A DNA stretch of 64,000 bases, taken from positions 248,001 through 312,000 of the forward strand of contig JACJVZ010000003.1 in NCBI GenBank assembly GCA_020637445.1, written 5' to 3'. Shown piece by piece: positions 53,862 to 61,879 of the stretch. Position numbers and translations under genes: made by a program. Each line of letters opens with the position of its first letter. Within the stretch, counting starts at the first letter, position 1. The notes below the pieces were generated by a model. It was not told the origin of the DNA. It searched no databases and saw only the letters and a program-made list of their open reading frames with translations. The DNA is from Calditrichota bacterium. GTDB taxonomy: Bacteria > Electryoneota > RPQS01.

Positions 53862-54572
53862 TCACGAGAACGCGTGGTCTACTTTCCACTCTTTCCAGAC
53901 GTTTCCTGCCAGTTCAAATCCCGGCTTCAACGTCGGTTTTCCGGGTTGCCAACCAGACGGAGTGACCTCGCCAGTCTTAACGACGTGTTGGAAGGCCTGT
54001 AGTTGCCGGAAAAGTTCGGAAACATTTCGTCCCACTTCGGGTGTGAGAATTTCGGCGCCGCGAATAACGCCTTCAGGATCGATAATGAACCTGCCGCGAA
54101 TGTCTACTCCAGCGGCGGCGTCATACACGCCGTAAACTTCACCGATTGCTCCACCTGCGTCGGAGAGCATTGGGAACGGCACTCCGCCGCTAACAATTTT
54201 CGACAGCTCTTGTTCTTGCCAAATCTTGTGCGTGAAACGGCTGTCGGTGCTGACCGCCAAAATTTCGACGCCGAGTGCTTTTAGGTCTTTGTACTTGACT
54301 GCGACCGCAGCCAATTCCGTCGGTCAAACAAAAGTGAAGTCGCCGGGGTAGAAGCAGAGCACAACCCACTTTCCCAAATACTCCGACAGTTTGATATTTT
54401 TGAAAGTTCCGTCCATCAAAGCGCCGGCTTCGAAATCGGGAGCCTTCAAACCTACTCTCGCGGTCATACGAGGTTCCTTTCCTGATGCGGTTGGTTGGTC
54501 CGCCGCGGGCTTGGCCTCTTTGGTCAGCACCCCGGCGGCAGCAGACAAGCAACCTTCCTTTTTGTCCGCCAT
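53862..54572 (-). CDS. Selenocysteine-containing peroxiredoxin (in-frame TGA at the catalytic position)
   Basis: A 236-residue AhpC/Prx1-like peroxiredoxin, read through a TGA at 54326-54324. Before it: KAPDFEAGALMDG, WVVLCFYPGDFTFV; after it: PTELAAVAVKYKDL, STDSRFTHKIW, FPMLSDAGGAIGEVYGVYD, GRFIIDPEGVIRG. The TGA is codon 83, exactly the peroxidatic cysteine of the P-x-x-x-T-x-x-C motif, so selenocysteine is the natural reading. The resolving-cysteine site (usually GEVCPAGW) is GEVTPSGW with Thr204, and no Cys follows the Sec, so it is a 1-Cys-type enzyme. An unusual ~38-residue N-terminal extension carries Cys8. A hairpin starts at the TGA. RBS AAGGAC. Confidence 0.88.
54303..54326 (-). 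promoter_or_regulatory. Candidate bacterial SECIS hairpin at the Sec codon
   Basis: Starting inside the TGA, GACCG (54325-54321) pairs with CGGTC (54307-54303) around a 13-nt loop; an alternative CCGA/TTGG stem is nested in the same region. Bacterial SECIS elements lie immediately 3' of the UGA, as here. The stem is short, so this is suggestive only. Confidence 0.5.
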
Positions 54573-54998
54573 GTTTTTCGTCCTTTCGATAACAGAAAAA
54601 AACGCGAGTAAGGCAATTCTGGAAAAAGCGCTCCATTACTCGCCTTTTAGAACATACGAAGACTATGAAAGGGATTCAAGCAGAAACTCTGGAAACATGA
54701 AAGCGCAAGCCTTTATCATTACAACCCTCTCAAGAACTTCAGCAATCACCCAAAAAAATCGAAGAGGCAAGATTTCTGGGCCCCCGAGAAAGACAAAGCC
54801 CCTGACATTCTCATGTCAAGGGCTAAGTCATCTGCGGAGAGAGGGGGATTCTATAAACCTTATTTTCTTATGCCAAAGATAATACAGAAGTTCTGCGCTA
54901 ATTCCCGGTCATGACTAAACTTCCTTGCGCCATAAGCTTGTCACGATTTGATACAATTTTGCACCGTTTGACCTCCTCCGTGGCACAAATCTGGCACA
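54573..54998. other. Intergenic region, boundary of the accessory segment
   Basis: No gene supported. It should hold the peroxiredoxin promoter. A hairpin with one mismatch (AGCCCCTGACA / TGTCAAGGGCT, 54798-54828) may terminate the minus-strand genes coming from 54999. A direct repeat TGGCACA-AATC-TGGCACA lies at 54981-54998, next to the end of the excisionase-HTH gene. Confidence 0.45.
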
Positions 54999-55655
54999 TT
55001 ACGGGCTGCGTTTCGCGGGCCGAGCAAGATACGTATCAAGATCGGTGCGTCGGAATCTCTTCTGCCGTGTCCGCTTCAGCTCGCCTGATGCCGCTAGCTT
55101 ATACACCTTGCTCGTTGAAACACATAGGTATCTCGCGGCTTCCTTGGTGGTCATCACATTCGGTACCTGCGGATCGCCAGTATTTGCATGTCCCACAAGC
55201 GCCATGCTAACGAGGTATGACCGAAAAGGAACGTCATGCAAATTTGCTTTGAACTTGGCGAACATACCATCCGTATCTTTGACTATTCGCCCCGTAAGCT
55301 CCCACGCCCCAGAGGAACCCACGGTAATCCAGTAGTGAAAGCTTGACTTCGTCGCATAAACTTGCAAGCGATCTTGCTTTTGAATGACCACATTTTGAAG
55401 TCTGTGATTTGGCCGAAGGATGATCGAAACCACATCGCCTCTTTCAAGGTCTTCAACTACATGCACTACCCCATTCGCATTTGCGACATCCCGACAGCAG
55501 CGGATCCGCGATTTGGTCGTCGCCCAGTCAATATCGTACATACTATCAATCTTGCCAATCGTTGACTTCGGCTCCATTGGTGGGTCAAAGGACAAGTCGA
55601 GGCGCCTCGCGGCGCCAGCGACGTCCAAATATACAATGTGGTGGCTGACTAACAC
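54999..55655 (-). CDS. Protein with C-terminal excisionase-type helix-turn-helix
   Basis: A 218-residue protein. The last ~50 residues form a MerR-like excisionase helix-turn-helix: MTTKEAARYLCVSTSKVYKLAASGELKRTRQKRFRRTDLDTYLARP. The first ~160 residues are not recognised; they contain hydrophobic strands (GDVVSIILRPNHRL, WELTGRIVKDTDG) and no clear catalytic motif. The start is GTG at 55655 with AGGAG 7 nt upstream, 12 bp after the preceding gene. The domain binds DNA in phage excisionases and many regulators; no integrase was found in the window. Confidence 0.6.
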   Translation of the reverse strand: MLVSHHIVYLDVAGAARRLDLSFDPPMEPKSTIGKIDSMYDIDWATTKSRIRCCRDVANANGVVHVVEDLERGDVVSIILRPNHRLQNVVIQKQDRLQVYATKSSFHYWITVGSSGAWELTGRIVKDTDGMFAKFKANLHDVPFRSYLVSMALVGHANTGDPQVPNVMTTKEAARYLCVSTSKVYKLAASGELKRTRQKRFRRTDLDTYLARPAKRSP

Positions 55656-55667
55656 GGTTGTGCTCCT

Positions 55668-56294
55668 CTACCACGGCACCTTGCCACGGGAAGACTTTTT
55701 CTTGGTGGTGGTTGTCGACTTCTTTTTGCTCGTTTTGACTAGCTTCTCAGTCTTTTGGGCAAGCGCATCCTTCTCTGATTGCATCGAGGAGTCAGGAGTT
55801 TCAACAACCGGCCCCAGGTCATATTTCCGCACCAACTCCGCAAGCGTTCCTTCAAAATCGCTTATTCCCCGCACTATTGAATCTCGCTGATTCTCAAGGT
55901 CGTGAATCTGCTTTTGGATTATCTCCGCCTTTTGTTTGTCGTGTTCCGAAATCTTTGCGCTCCTGCGGTCGCCAATTTCAGACATAATCCAGAAGCGTTG
56001 TGCTTTCATGTCTTGAATCGTCGATTGAAGCTCGGTCGCTCGCGCGCCATCTTGGCGAAAGTTCAATGTAGGTAGCGGTAACTTGGCGGTTGCGTCCGCA
56101 AGGCTCGCCCAAAGCAGTTTTTCGAATTCGTGCCGATCCACATATTCCGCGTTATCGCTACCAACAAAATACAGACATTCATAGCGTAGACAAGTTGTAC
56201 GGCAAATCTCCATGTCGCTACCGAAGAACTCCGTTGCAATCGATGATAGCGGCTCTAAAGCGCGGAGCCATCGTTTAGTTGTTATTGGATTCAT
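55668..56294 (-). CDS. Coiled-coil protein of unknown function
   Basis: A 208-residue protein I do not recognise. The N-terminal ~75 residues look globular (CLRYECLYFVGSDNAEYVDRHEFEKLLWASL). Residues about 85-150 form a charged helix compatible with a coiled coil (RATELQSTIQDMKAQRFWI, HDKQKAEIIQKQIHDLENQRDSI). The C-terminal ~40 residues are Lys/Thr/Ser-rich (KKKSTTTTKKKSS) and likely disordered and basic, possibly nucleic-acid-binding. AAGG lies 7 nt before the ATG. It is upstream of the HTH gene by 12 bp. Confidence 0.55.
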   Translation of the reverse strand: MNPITTKRWLRALEPLSSIATEFFGSDMEICRTTCLRYECLYFVGSDNAEYVDRHEFEKLLWASLADATAKLPLPTLNFRQDGARATELQSTIQDMKAQRFWIMSEIGDRRSAKISEHDKQKAEIIQKQIHDLENQRDSIVRGISDFEGTLAELVRKYDLGPVVETPDSSMQSEKDALAQKTEKLVKTSKKKSTTTTKKKSSRGKVPW

Positions 56295-56410
56295 CTCTTA
56301 CCTTTCCGAATACAGATTTATTTTGTGATTCTCTATTTTGTCTGGCGCGCACAGCCCAAATAGAACCATGCGCGCCAAGTATCTGTCAGTAATCCGAGTT
56401 CAGAACTCGA

Positions 56411-56872
56411 TTAGGTCCATCCAAGTTCCGATGCATTGAAGTCCTTTGTTGCGATTGCAACAACATATCCGTTCCGCTTCGGATGAAGATCAATCCGCTT
56501 CCCAATGACATCTTCGAGAACTTCGACCTTGATAAATCGGAGAAACTTGCCTAACGTCGTCATTGAATTTATCTTCCCATCGCTGTCAAGTTTGAGCCAA
56601 AATCCGTGAACCGCAAGTTTGCCATTGCGGTCACGTACCCAAGCCTCGTTCACACTGATAACCATTGCCGGATGTGTTTCGACATCGATTGCAACGCGCG
56701 GCAGCAGTTTGCCGTCTTTGTCAAGAGCGTCCTCATAACGCACTCCCACAATTGTTCCGACAATCTTCATCGAACCAAGACGCAAGCTGAGTACGTTTTC
56801 GGTGTTGGGCGAGTTTGCGAAACTACTACCGTCGCAAACTTGAATTGGCTTGTTTAATTGCTCATCATTCAT
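56411..56872 (-). CDS. Small hypothetical protein
   Basis: A 153-residue protein without a recognised family. Visible strands are LRLGSMKIVGTIVGVRYEDA, LLPRVAIDVETHPAMVISVNEAWVRDRNGKLAVHGFWLKLD and VIGKRIDLHPKRNGYVVAIATKDF. The layout is soluble, beta-rich and probably single-domain. The frame continues upstream to 56974 but the extension overlaps a terminator hairpin, so I use the ATG at 56872 (AAGGAAAAAATTCA upstream). The coiled-coil gene follows 116 bp downstream. Confidence 0.5.
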   Translation of the reverse strand: MNDEQLNKPIQVCDGSSFANSPNTENVLSLRLGSMKIVGTIVGVRYEDALDKDGKLLPRVAIDVETHPAMVISVNEAWVRDRNGKLAVHGFWLKLDSDGKINSMTTLGKFLRFIKVEVLEDVIGKRIDLHPKRNGYVVAIATKDFNASELGWT

Positions 56873-56931
56873 TGAATTTTTTCCTTCTGTAGTGAAGCTG
56901 TATGAAGTATCTCCAAGGCTATACCTTGCGC

Positions 56932-56980
56932 AAAAAAAAAGACCTGCAAGCGCTTCCATTGAAGGAAATGCCATCAGGTC
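56932..56980 (-). terminator. Intrinsic terminator with nine-T tail upstream of a hypothetical gene
   Basis: On the minus strand GACCTG ... CAGGTC encloses an inner TTCC/GGAA hairpin and is followed by nine T. It lies only 60 bp upstream of the ATG at 56872. It can be the terminator of the peptide/radical SAM operon or of a short leader RNA that controls the downstream gene. Confidence 0.65.
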
Positions 56981-57446
56981 ATGACTAGGTGCCGCCGGGT
57001 GTTAGCCCAGTTGCGTTGTTTCTTGAATATTTGCTGAGCGCGTTGTCAACTTTGCCCCAAAGTTGGCGCAATAAACGGTCGCAGACTAATATACGGAACT
57101 AATTCGATTGGTGCAAGAATCCTATTAAGGTCTGCTTTGCCTTCTCTGTTTTATCGCAAACTTCATTGAAGTACAATTGAGGAATCGAGATCGCACTGTT
57201 TCTAACCAACGGAAGTAAACGTGGATAGGAGACAAAAACAGGACAGTGGAATTGCGGGGAGTCGGACCAAGCGTGGTTCAGCAAATGGAAACAATCGGGG
57301 TCAAGTGGCAGTCAACGATGTGACCCGCGTCAGAGGAACATGCCTCGCTTGGTTATTCGGATATTGGCTTTTGTACACAGAAGCAGTTAGGTGGGTAGCT
57401 ACACGAACGAAAAAGCACAAGACACGTAGAAGTACTCACAGAATTC
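56981..57446. other. Long non-coding stretch after the methyltransferase gene
   Basis: About 465 bp without a well-supported gene. It includes a perfect operator-like inverted repeat CAACTTTG-CCC-CAAAGTTG at 57047-57065. A 61-codon minus-strand frame (57099-57284) has no recognisable features. The stretch may contain a decayed gene or an untranslated RNA ending at the terminator at 56932. Confidence 0.4.
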
Positions 57447-58601
57447 TTAGTCAGACTTTGCTGCAACAACAACAAGCTTGCCAGCTAGACCTAGAATCTC
57501 CTCAAGAGGTAGCGTCGCGCGCGAGATGCCCGACACAAGGACATCCATTGCCTTGCTGTTATAGCTCCTTTGGAGCGCAGTGAACGCACATAGAAGAAGT
57601 GGGGAATACTTGAAATAGAGTGGCGACGTTCCATGCTTCTGCGTTGAGACCACTTTGAATCCTGATTTATCCAGTAGTCTTTGAAGTGAACGTGTCCCGT
57701 GGTGAACCACGTGGAAAGGAGGGTCCCAATACGGCCAATATCTACCTGAGAAGCCAACGAGCCTACCTCCGACATCGGGAACTTCGATTACAAGCAGTCC
57801 GCCTTGTTTCAGACACTTTCTTGCCTTTGATAGGCTCGCAGTCTGCTCTTGCTCGTGCTCAAAGTAGCTCCAGAACGAAACAAAGTCGAAATGGTCTTCT
57901 GGAAGCTGAGCATCAAGAAAAGCACTGGCAAAGAACTTGCCTTCGGGACATTCTGCCCTCTGATGTGCAATCGCAGATGGGTCAATATCTACACCCCAAA
58001 CATCCCAGCCAAGTTGATAACAGTTATTCAAGAAGCTTGAAGTACCACAGCCAACATCCAAGAAGACGCCGATGTGATCCTTGCCAAAGGACGACGATGT
58101 TATTCCAAGCCGTCGACTCCGGCTTCTCTTGTGCGTCCACTCTATGTACGGTCTTTTACTATCCAACTGTCGGTTGGAGTAGAGACAAACATCACCATAA
58201 AGAAACTTCATCAAGCTTTTGTCGGGCGACGGTCGCAAGTAAACAGCTTCACATTTTGAACATTTAACAAAGCAAAACACTCTAGCGAAACGAGGGTCAT
58301 ATCGCTCCATTCTAATACAATGTCCGTTGGTGCCACAACACGGACATGGAAGATCTTGCCAGTCAACTTCGGGGACTAAGAATGTAAGTCGAAAAAGGTC
58401 TATTGCGAAATTTGAGTCAATAATGAAGGCGTCAGAGAGCGAAGGGCTTCCAGTCTGTAGAATCTTTCTTGCGAACAGATCGACAAGTACTTCTCTCTCC
58501 TCAAGCGAGAAAGCTGCCCTTACACCAGTAGCGGCGTTAAATGCGACGCAATAGTTGAAGTCATCTGAAATTGAAACAGATGGATGAACTCTGAAATGCA
58601 C
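57447..58601 (-). CDS. SAM-dependent methyltransferase with zinc ribbon and PqqD-like N-terminus
   Basis: A 384-residue protein. Residues 1-75 (HPSVSISDDFNYCVAFNAATG, then a helical segment) resemble the peptide-binding PqqD/RRE-type fold, by eye only. A CPCCG ... CSKC zinc ribbon lies at 85-117. The class I methyltransferase domain follows: VFLDVGCGTSSF (179-190), WGVDIDPSA, FDFVSFWSYFEHE and GGLLVIEVPDVGG, with the YWPYWDPPFHVVHH motif seen in sugar- or small-molecule methyltransferases. It is the last gene of the cassette, 28 bp after the radical SAM gene, so its substrate may be the modified peptide. Confidence 0.75.
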   Translation of the reverse strand: MHFRVHPSVSISDDFNYCVAFNAATGVRAAFSLEEREVLVDLFARKILQTGSPSLSDAFIIDSNFAIDLFRLTFLVPEVDWQDLPCPCCGTNGHCIRMERYDPRFARVFCFVKCSKCEAVYLRPSPDKSLMKFLYGDVCLYSNRQLDSKRPYIEWTHKRSRSRRLGITSSSFGKDHIGVFLDVGCGTSSFLNNCYQLGWDVWGVDIDPSAIAHQRAECPEGKFFASAFLDAQLPEDHFDFVSFWSYFEHEQEQTASLSKARKCLKQGGLLVIEVPDVGGRLVGFSGRYWPYWDPPFHVVHHGTRSLQRLLDKSGFKVVSTQKHGTSPLYFKYSPLLLCAFTALQRSYNSKAMDVLVSGISRATLPLEEILGLAGKLVVVAAKSD

Positions 58602-58629
58602 TTTTTGAGCTAGCTATAGACTGTATATC

Positions 58630-59901
58630 TTAGTTTTGGTATTCCGCTAACGTTTCATACGACCAACTTATGAGCAGAAACTTGTCCAGAATCTTAGTAG
58701 TTTCTTCCTTACTGAGTCTGCAATCAGCCATGATCCGCGATTGAATTTCTCCAATTGTCGTATTACCGTCAAAATATTGCAAAAGTCGATGGTAATCCTC
58801 GGTGGCAATAAATTCAGCCTCTTTTCTTCCTTTCTCAGTCACCATCGTGAGATAACATCTGTCTTGGTTTTGTCGCCGAACTTCCAAGTCGTGACGCAAC
58901 TCAAGAACTCGATTACTGTCCGACTGAGTCGTCCAACTGTTTGTGTAAGCTGTAGCATTCTCGAGAGACTTATGTGCAAAACACCCGCCGTGGCAGATAC
59001 CAGGATATGACTCACAAGTTTCGCACTGACTAAATGGCAATTTGCATGATCGCAATGCCCGCGAGATTTTGTCGAAATATGCGACGACCATATCAAGACT
59101 ATCATATGAATTTGCGTCAAGCGAAAACAAGCCCGCAAGAGGCAAACAGTATGCTGCTTTGCCGTCTGGAAGGAAGTCAACCGTTGGCTCACATGTCGTT
59201 ATCTGGGTGGAACCAATAAGGTCCAGCCGTCTTTCTTGTTCAACGTTCCACATGCATAAAATAGAAGAGTGGTCGCCGACTGTTCGGGCACCAACAGCAA
59301 AAAGCGCTTCTGACATGTCCACAAGCCTATCGGCATATAAGGCATAGTCACTAATTGAAACAGACGAGTTAGGTGTATTGCGGTCATTTGTTGATGGATG
59401 AGCGAGCGCCCAACGAACCTGGCCTATCCCGAATTCACTGGCCAGATCGACGATATGATCGAAACAAAACATAGGGGAGAGAATGGTTATGCCCAAAGTG
59501 CATTTAGCGGAGGGAATTCTACGAAGTATACTTCGGAGCTTTTCCCATTCTTTCGCGCGATAATCTTCTCGGGGCAAAACACCTAAAAGGAAGGAGATTC
59601 GCTGTGGATCTATTTCGGAAACTAGTCGCTCAATGCTATCGGGCCAAATACCGTTAGACTTAAGGTGTATGTCTAGGCCATAAGACAGAATTGCTTCAGC
59701 GATCCGTCCGAATTGGGGGTGGAGTGTCGGCTCGCCTCCAGTAACTCCAGCATAGTTGACTCCGGCATCAGCAAGCATGCCGCACAATCTATCAACGACT
59801 GGAAGTGGCATCCAGTTGGATGCTCCCCTTTCAAGGCCACGAGTGAAGCAGTAGTCGCATGCCTTATTGCAGCGCGAGCCAATTACTAAATTGAACGGCA
59901 T
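58630..59901 (-). CDS. Radical SAM/SPASM protein with PqqD-like C-terminal domain
   Basis: A 423-residue radical SAM enzyme. The SAM-cluster motif CNKACDYC is at residues 11-18, followed by GVTGGEPTLHPQFG and SNGIWPDSIERLV. A SPASM-like auxiliary cluster region follows: TTCEPTVDFLPDGKAAYCLPL near 235-255, then CKLPFSQCETCESYPGICHGGC near 290-312. The last ~75 residues (FIATEDYHRLLQYFDGNTTIGEIQSRIMAD) resemble PqqD, a peptide chaperone domain often fused to RiPP maturases. The 61-residue peptide gene is 11 bp upstream and is its likely substrate. Confidence 0.85.
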   Translation of the reverse strand: MPFNLVIGSRCNKACDYCFTRGLERGASNWMPLPVVDRLCGMLADAGVNYAGVTGGEPTLHPQFGRIAEAILSYGLDIHLKSNGIWPDSIERLVSEIDPQRISFLLGVLPREDYRAKEWEKLRSILRRIPSAKCTLGITILSPMFCFDHIVDLASEFGIGQVRWALAHPSTNDRNTPNSSVSISDYALYADRLVDMSEALFAVGARTVGDHSSILCMWNVEQERRLDLIGSTQITTCEPTVDFLPDGKAAYCLPLAGLFSLDANSYDSLDMVVAYFDKISRALRSCKLPFSQCETCESYPGICHGGCFAHKSLENATAYTNSWTTQSDSNRVLELRHDLEVRRQNQDRCYLTMVTEKGRKEAEFIATEDYHRLLQYFDGNTTIGEIQSRIMADCRLSKEETTKILDKFLLISWSYETLAEYQN

Positions 59902-59912
59902 GGTGACCCAAA

Positions 59913-60098
59913 TCAGAAGATGCCATCGGTTGGAAACTTGCGGTAGCGTCCCATGTCGATCTTCAACGGTGTAATTCGCAGGTCAGCGAACTTGTTTGCT
60001 TGTTCTGAAGACTGATCAGATTGAGACGAGTCAGTTTGCTTGACTTGGCTCTCTCCGCTTGGTTTTTTTGGTGTGGTATTTTCGTCGGTTTTCTTCAT
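59913..60098 (-). CDS. 61-residue peptide, candidate RiPP precursor
   Basis: A short gene between the ABC ATPase (62 bp) and the radical SAM gene (11 bp). The N-terminal ~35 residues are Lys/Ser/Gln/Asp-rich without order (a leader-like composition), then KFADLRITPLKIDMG and a C-terminus RYRKFPTDGIF. No Cys or Trp is present, and no signal peptide. The position directly before a PqqD-fused radical SAM gene is the classical one for a ribosomally made peptide substrate. Modified residues could include Tyr52, Phe55, Arg, Lys or the terminal Phe. It could also be an unrelated small protein. Confidence 0.6.
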   Translation of the reverse strand: MKKTDENTTPKKPSGESQVKQTDSSQSDQSSEQANKFADLRITPLKIDMGRYRKFPTDGIF

Positions 60099-60160
60099 GT
60101 TACATTTCCGAGAGCAGTGCGGTCAGGACTTCTCTCTGTCTTGTGCTTAGTGATAGTAGG

Positions 60161-60949
60161 TCAATCCAGTTTTTGATAGTAAAGCTCCTTGAACAAGCTA
60201 CTTAGGTAATCAATAGCGAACTCGGCGGACCCCCGTGTTATTATAGTGTGTACCTTTCCGCGATTCAACACAACCACTCTATCCGCATATGATATGGCTT
60301 CTGAATGCCGATGCGTTACCATAAATGCCGACAGACGCTTGGAGCGAATTAGATTACTAGTGCGAGTGAGAACATCCGTTGCCATTTGAGGATCCAATGA
60401 AGCTGTAAACTCGTCGAACAAGAGAAGAGAAGGATCCCCCACGGTGGCAAGAAGTGCAACAAGACTTTGCCTTTCTCCGCCTGACAAATTACCAACTGAT
60501 TCGTTCATCCGGAACTCCAAATCCAACCCCAACTCTGAGGCTAGAGACATCGATCTACTTCTGAGTCGCACGGTAGGAAATAGGAAAGGAAGAGTCCTAC
60601 TCTTGTTCATAGCTATCACGATATTTTCAAGCACACTCAATTCTTCGACCAAAGCAAACTCTGATTCTTGTGGCGCAATCCCAAGAAATTTAGAACGGCG
60701 ATATGGTGGCAGCTTCAAAAGGTCAATATCTGATGCCATCCTAGGTAAATCAAGAACGATGACTTCCCCACCGTCTGCGCTAATATCGCCAGAAATCAAT
60801 CCAAGCAAAGTGCTCTTGCCGGATCCGTTCGGTCCGATGAAGTAGACAATTTCTCCAGGTGCAATTTCGAAGCGCTGAACATCCAAGAGAAAGCCCGGTC
60901 TCGCGCCTCTGCCCTGAAATTGTTTTCGTAAGTTCTTAATGGCAATCAT
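60161..60949 (-). CDS. ABC transporter ATP-binding protein
   Basis: A 262-residue ATPase of the importer. Walker A is GPNGSGKSTLLGL near residue 42, the Q-loop is IAPQESEFALVEELSV, the signature is LSGGERQSLVALLATV near 152 and Walker B is LLLFDEFTASLDPQ near 175, with the H-loop in VTHRHSEA. In place of the usual DEPT, the sequence is DEFT. The ATG at 60949 overlaps the permease stop by 4 bp; a 27-residue upstream frame extension is arginine-rich and unlikely. Confidence 0.9.
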   Translation of the reverse strand: MIAIKNLRKQFQGRGARPGFLLDVQRFEIAPGEIVYFIGPNGSGKSTLLGLISGDISADGGEVIVLDLPRMASDIDLLKLPPYRRSKFLGIAPQESEFALVEELSVLENIVIAMNKSRTLPFLFPTVRLRSRSMSLASELGLDLEFRMNESVGNLSGGERQSLVALLATVGDPSLLLFDEFTASLDPQMATDVLTRTSNLIRSKRLSAFMVTHRHSEAISYADRVVVLNRGKVHTIITRGSAEFAIDYLSSLFKELYYQKLD

Positions 60950-61863
60950 GGTGCCAAGTCTACTCCAAAGGCGTCTGCCCCTCTGCGGAGCGCGTCGCGT
61001 CCACCTCTGGCTGCAACGACAACAATGCAACCTAATACAATTAGGGTGCTTACAAGTCTAAAATCTTGGGGTTGAAGCCCAAACTCCAGTGCTATCTGGA
61101 TCAGAACCATGTAAAGACAAGATCCGAATATCCCGGCAAGTGCAAGGTGCAAGGCCGTTGGCCGACGAAAGAACGTCATTCCGATAAAAAGTGCCGCGAC
61201 GGCCACAATAATCTGACCAGTTCCCATTTGGATGTCGGCACTGTAGGAACGTTGTGCAATCAAAGTACCAGCCAGCGCAATAAGCCCATTAGCCCCTGCC
61301 AATCCCCAGACGATTCTTCGAGGTGAAACGCCAACAGAAGAAGCCAGTCTTGGATTTGCTCCGGCTACTCTTGTAAGCAGACCTTCGCGCGATTCTAACG
61401 CTAACCATGTAAGACCAATCACCAGAACTACAATAACAGCAGTAACCGCGAGAATGCCCAATGCCCACCACGCACCGCTTGCCTCCGGCCAAATGGAAAA
61501 TACTCCGTGCTCGCGAGATATGGGAAGATTTGGCTGGCCTAATATCCTAAGGTTTATTGAATAAAGCCCCATCAAGGTAAGGACTCCTGCTAGGATCTTC
61601 GGAACACGCAAGTATCTATGCATACTGGCTGTGCAGGCACCGGCAAGTATCCCCATGACAATTGATACGGGCATAGCTGCCCAGACGTTCCAGCCTTCTG
61701 CAATTAGTCTGGCGGTAACAACGCCTCCGAGCGCGAACGAACCATCTCCAGTGAGATCTGGGAACTTGATCCATCGGAAGGCGATGGCAATTCCTACCGC
61801 ATAAAGCGAGAATGCCATTCCGAGCGATAGGGCCGAAAACGTCTTATATAATACTGCTTCCAC
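60946..61863 (-). CDS. ABC transporter permease, branched-chain type (BPD_transp_2)
   Basis: A 305-residue integral membrane permease with about nine hydrophobic segments. Family features are IKFPDLTGDGSFALGGVVTARLIAEG near residue 35, AWWALGILAVTAVIVVLVIGLTW and the coupling-region stretch LASSVGVSPRRIVWGLAGANGLIALAGTLIAQRS near 175. The fold matches permeases paired with PF04392 binding proteins (TrpXYZ-like). Start GTG at 61863, GAGG upstream, 16 bp after the binding protein. The 3' end overlaps the ATPase start. Confidence 0.87.
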   Translation of the reverse strand: MEAVLYKTFSALSLGMAFSLYAVGIAIAFRWIKFPDLTGDGSFALGGVVTARLIAEGWNVWAAMPVSIVMGILAGACTASMHRYLRVPKILAGVLTLMGLYSINLRILGQPNLPISREHGVFSIWPEASGAWWALGILAVTAVIVVLVIGLTWLALESREGLLTRVAGANPRLASSVGVSPRRIVWGLAGANGLIALAGTLIAQRSYSADIQMGTGQIIVAVAALFIGMTFFRRPTALHLALAGIFGSCLYMVLIQIALEFGLQPQDFRLVSTLIVLGCIVVVAARGGRDALRRGADAFGVDLAP

Positions 61864-61879
61864 TTAGATGCCTCGTAGC

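Noticed and set aside
54324..54326. Nonsense mutation making the peroxiredoxin a pseudogene
   Set aside because: The TGA falls exactly on the catalytic position, both halves are intact and in frame, and a hairpin follows; selenocysteine explains all this better, although an error cannot be excluded without reads.
54999..55655. Phage or integrative element based on the excisionase-type HTH
   Set aside because: No integrase, recombinase, tRNA or att-like repeat pair was found; the domain is also common in ordinary regulators.
57099..57284. 61-codon minus-strand frame as a second small peptide gene
   Set aside because: No ribosome binding site, leader-like composition or link to neighbours is apparent; possibly a decayed gene.
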